From positions 1-64,000 of the forward strand of contig CAZOZO010000010.1 of the NCBI GenBank assembly GCA_964584315.1: a stretch of 64,000 nucleotides of DNA, in the 5' to 3' direction. Origin of the DNA: CAXXOK01 sp964584315 (lineage in GTDB: Bacteria; Bacillota; Clostridia; Christensenellales; Aristaeellaceae). The notes under the pieces were generated by a model. That model worked only from the letters and a program-made list of their open reading frames with translations, had not been told where the DNA came from and did not search any database. Of this stretch, positions 61,661 to 64,000 are shown piece by piece. A program made the translations under genes and the position numbers. Numbering within the stretch: position 1 is the stretch's first letter; the number at the start of each line of letters is the position of its first letter.

Positions 61661-62740
61661 ATGGACACCACCATCAAACCCGATCGGATGAAAAAGATGG
61701 TGGCTACCCTGCTGATCTTTGCAGCCTTGTTCGCGGTAGCCGTCATTTTTTTGCCTGTCCTATCGGAAAAGATCCTGGCAGGCGTGGTCTTGCTCTTATT
61801 CGCGGGGATGTTCTTCATGAGCAACGACACGGGGCGGTATGTGTGCAAACGCATTCTGCTGGCGTTGCTGACCATATTCATCATCGCGGCCATTACTTTC
61901 TTTTCGATGAACGCCATCCCGGGCGGCCCTTTCTCCAAAGAAAAGGCCCCTACCGCTGCCGTCAAAGCGGTGCTGGAGAAACGCTTCCATCTGGACAGGC
62001 CATTGATGGAGCAGTTCGGCCTATATCTGCAGGGCATCCTCTCCGGCGATTTTGGTATTTCCACCAAAACCGGTCGTGACATCAACGTTTCCATTTTTGA
62101 GAAGTTCAGCGTATCGGCGACGCTGGGCGGCTGGGCCGTCATATCCGCGCTGCTGCTGGGGCTTGTTTTAGGCTCCGTGGCCGCGCTCAACCGCAACAAA
62201 TGGCCTGATCGCATCATCATCTTTTTTACGACGCTGTTTGTGGCTGTGCCAAGCTTTGTGCTGGCAACCATTCTATTGCTTGTGTTCTGCCTTGAACTGG
62301 GGTGGTTTGGTGTGTGGAGCACCACCGCGCCAAACTACGTGCTGCCGGTGGTCTCGCTGGCGCTGTACCCCATGAGCTATATCATACGCCTGACCAAAAC
62401 CAGCATGCTGGACGTGCTGGGGCAGGATTATATCCGCACCGCGCGCGCCAAGGGCGTGAAGGAACGCCTGGTCATTTTCAAGCATGCGCTCAAAAACGCG
62501 CTGATCCCGGTCATTACCTACGTAGGCCCGCTCACCGCTTACATCCTCACGGGCAGCATGGTGGTGGAGACCGTGTTCACGGTCGGCGGCCTTGGCACCG
62601 AGTTTGTCAAGAGCATCGCCAACCGCGACTACCCCATGATCATGGGCACGACCATCTTCCTCGCGGCGCTGATGGTCACCATGACGCTCGTCAGCGACCT
62701 GATTTACAAGGCCGTTGATCCCAAGATTTCGTTTGATTGA
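61661..62740 (+). CDS. Peptide ABC transporter permease (OppB/DppB type)
   Basis: 359 aa. Canonical OppB-like body with RILLALLTIFIIAAITF as first family helix, ISTKTG after it, and the EAA-loop region YIRTARAKGVKERLVIFKHALKNALIPVITYVG. It also has about 55 extra N-terminal residues with two more hydrophobic helices (about 15-33 and 37-54), not usual for OppB. First gene of a peptide importer operon with oppC and oppD; no binding protein gene lies before it. Confidence 0.93.
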   Translation: MDTTIKPDRMKKMVATLLIFAALFAVAVIFLPVLSEKILAGVVLLLFAGMFFMSNDTGRYVCKRILLALLTIFIIAAITFFSMNAIPGGPFSKEKAPTAAVKAVLEKRFHLDRPLMEQFGLYLQGILSGDFGISTKTGRDINVSIFEKFSVSATLGGWAVISALLLGLVLGSVAALNRNKWPDRIIIFFTTLFVAVPSFVLATILLLVFCLELGWFGVWSTTAPNYVLPVVSLALYPMSYIIRLTKTSMLDVLGQDYIRTARAKGVKERLVIFKHALKNALIPVITYVGPLTAYILTGSMVVETVFTVGGLGTEFVKSIANRDYPMIMGTTIFLAALMVTMTLVSDLIYKAVDPKISFD

Positions 62741-62752
62741 TGAGGAGAGACT

Positions 62753-63832
62753 ATGAGCAACTATAACGCCGACATGATCCCCAAAAAGCATCTGCTAAGC
62801 CTGCAGCTGGACATGAAAAAGTTTGAGCGCGCCAGCGACAGCGAAAAAGAGCAGCATGAGACCATGCGCGAATCCACGACGTTTTTCCGTGACGGGATGC
62901 GCAAGCTGTTCAAAAACCCGCTGGCCGTGGCCAGCCTGATCGTGCTGCTCCTCATCATCGTGACCATCGTGGTGGCGCCCAGCATCGTGCCCTATAAGTA
63001 CAGCGAAATGGTAACCATTGAAGGCAAGCGCGACAAGACCGCCAAGAACCTCGCTCCGTTCACCTACTCCAAGATGGAGCAGCAGGCGATCGACAATGGC
63101 GCCACGGTATTCCCCCACATTTTCGGCACGGACGAGCTGTGCCGCGACTATTTCATCCGCGTGGTCTACGGCGCGCGCGTGTCGCTGTCGGTCGGCTTCT
63201 TTGCCAGCCTGATCGTGCTGATCATCGGTCTGTTGTATGGCAGTATCGCGGGCTATATGGGCGGCCGAACAGACTTGGTGATGATGCGCATCGTCGACGT
63301 GATCTACTCCCTGCCGGACACCCTGATGGTCATTCTGCTCTCCGTGGTGCTGGATCAGGTGCTGGGCCAGTCGCTACAGGGTACAGTGCTGGCTTCGCTG
63401 GGCACCAACATGATCAGCCTGTTTATCGTGTTCGGCCTCCTGTACTGGGTGGGCATGGCCCGTCTGGTGCGCGGCCAGATCCTCTCCATCAAGAACAACG
63501 AGTATGTGCTGGCAGCGCGGGCCATGGGCGCCAAGCCCGGCCGCATCATCCGCAAGCATATTCTGCCCAACTGCATGAGCGTCATCATCATCTCCACCGC
63601 GCTCCAGATCCCCAGCGCCATCTTTACGGAGAGCTTCCTGAGCTTCATCGGCCTCGGCGTACAAGCGCCCATGCCCAGCCTGGGCTCGCTGGCCAACGCC
63701 TCGCGCGCCGCTTTGCAGGCCTACCCTTACAAGCTCTTCTACCCCGCGATCGGCATCTGCCTGATCGTGCTGTCCTTTAACCTGCTGGGGGATGGCCTCC
63801 GCGACGCATTCGACCCGAAGCTGAGGAGATGA
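62753..63832 (+). CDS. Peptide ABC transporter permease (OppC/DppC type)
   Basis: 359 aa. An N-terminal charged cytoplasmic region is followed by a first helix (ASLIVLLLIIVTIVV), a large outer loop (about 85-135) and the permease domain with YGARVSLSVGFFASL, and the EAA loop (EYVLAARAMGAKPGRIIRKHILPN). Twelve bases separate it from the gene before it. It should pair with the OppB-like subunit to form the membrane channel. Confidence 0.95.
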   Translation: MSNYNADMIPKKHLLSLQLDMKKFERASDSEKEQHETMRESTTFFRDGMRKLFKNPLAVASLIVLLLIIVTIVVAPSIVPYKYSEMVTIEGKRDKTAKNLAPFTYSKMEQQAIDNGATVFPHIFGTDELCRDYFIRVVYGARVSLSVGFFASLIVLIIGLLYGSIAGYMGGRTDLVMMRIVDVIYSLPDTLMVILLSVVLDQVLGQSLQGTVLASLGTNMISLFIVFGLLYWVGMARLVRGQILSIKNNEYVLAARAMGAKPGRIIRKHILPNCMSVIIISTALQIPSAIFTESFLSFIGLGVQAPMPSLGSLANASRAALQAYPYKLFYPAIGICLIVLSFNLLGDGLRDAFDPKLRR

Positions 63833-63837
63833 GAAAT

Positions 63838-64000
63838 ATGAGCGAGACGACTTTACTGCAGGTCAAAAACCTGCATACATCCTTTTACACCGACTCCGGA
63901 GAGGTCAAGGCCGTCAACGGCATCTCCTTCAACCTCGACTGCGGCAAGATTCTGGGCATCGTGGGCGAGAGCGGCAGCGGCAAGAGCGTTACCGCTTACT
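63838..64000 (+). CDS. Peptide ABC transporter ATPase (OppD/DppD type), partial
   Basis: The first 54 codons, cut by the window end. It begins MSETTLLQVKNLHTSFYTDSG and has Walker A GESGSGKS at the end of the visible part. The start lies 5 bp after the oppC stop. Confidence 0.9.
   Translation, partial: MSETTLLQVKNLHTSFYTDSGEVKAVNGISFNLDCGKILGIVGESGSGKSVTAY

Overview
The window looks like chromosomal DNA of a GC-rich Firmicute of class Clostridia. The evidence is a T-box leader in front of the valS region, Gram-positive type Shine-Dalgarno and sigma-A promoter sequences, a Gram-positive LexA box, a BceRS-BceAB type module, a GGGtGRT protein pair, Pta-AckA beside TmcAL and YceD-L32, and a multi-sugar ATPase of MsmX type. 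Most genes are high in GC with GC-ending codons. Two stretches are clearly lower in GC: about 1-2800 and about 11350-13400. Family placement is inference; I did not see rRNA.

Layout. 1-350: a 3' fragment of tRNA-Ser(GCT) with its terminator, a likely attachment-site scar. 360-2737: a divergent SOS module (SRAP protein and a 95-aa unknown on the minus strand, a Y-family polymerase on the plus strand) around a perfect LexA box. 2905-9322: a secreted GH16-like protein, a membrane acyltransferase, a secreted unknown, a CbbX/SpoVK-like AAA ATPase and a GNAT acetyltransferase. 9540-11259: NifU-like scaffold plus GGGtGRT protein. 11354-13240: a single low-GC GmrSD-type restriction gene. 13433-18045: LysE-type exporter, then pgmB-tldD-tldE. 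18311-19432: MsmX-type ATPase. 19802-23934: a two-gene operon, a short-chain reductase and a three-part fusion of acyl-adenylating enzyme, acyl carrier protein and alpha-oxoamine synthase. This is the most interesting locus: it holds in two genes the activities that Caulobacter-type bacteria use to start sphingolipid synthesis.

24038-38489: DEAD-box helicase with a long leader, a MarR-regulated heterodimeric ABC exporter, NadR and a secreted 5'-nucleotidase (possible NAD salvage), mannonate dehydratase, BirA, RecQ and RsmI. 38652-47588: RsmH, ValS and a small membrane protein behind a T-box, L32-YceD, AckA-Pta, TmcAL. 47929-52486: a type IIA topoisomerase pair. 52690-55487: two polytopic membrane proteins. 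55584-60289: a BceRS-BceAB-type detoxification system with a candidate operator. 60425-60877: MscL with a zinc-ribbon tail. 61661-64000: the start of an opp/dpp peptide transporter operon that runs off the window.

Three copies of a palindromic intergenic repeat lie at about 14156-14270, 15861-15974 and 43839-43920. I saw no CRISPR array, transposase, integrase or rRNA. All function calls come from reading motifs by eye; no database search was run.
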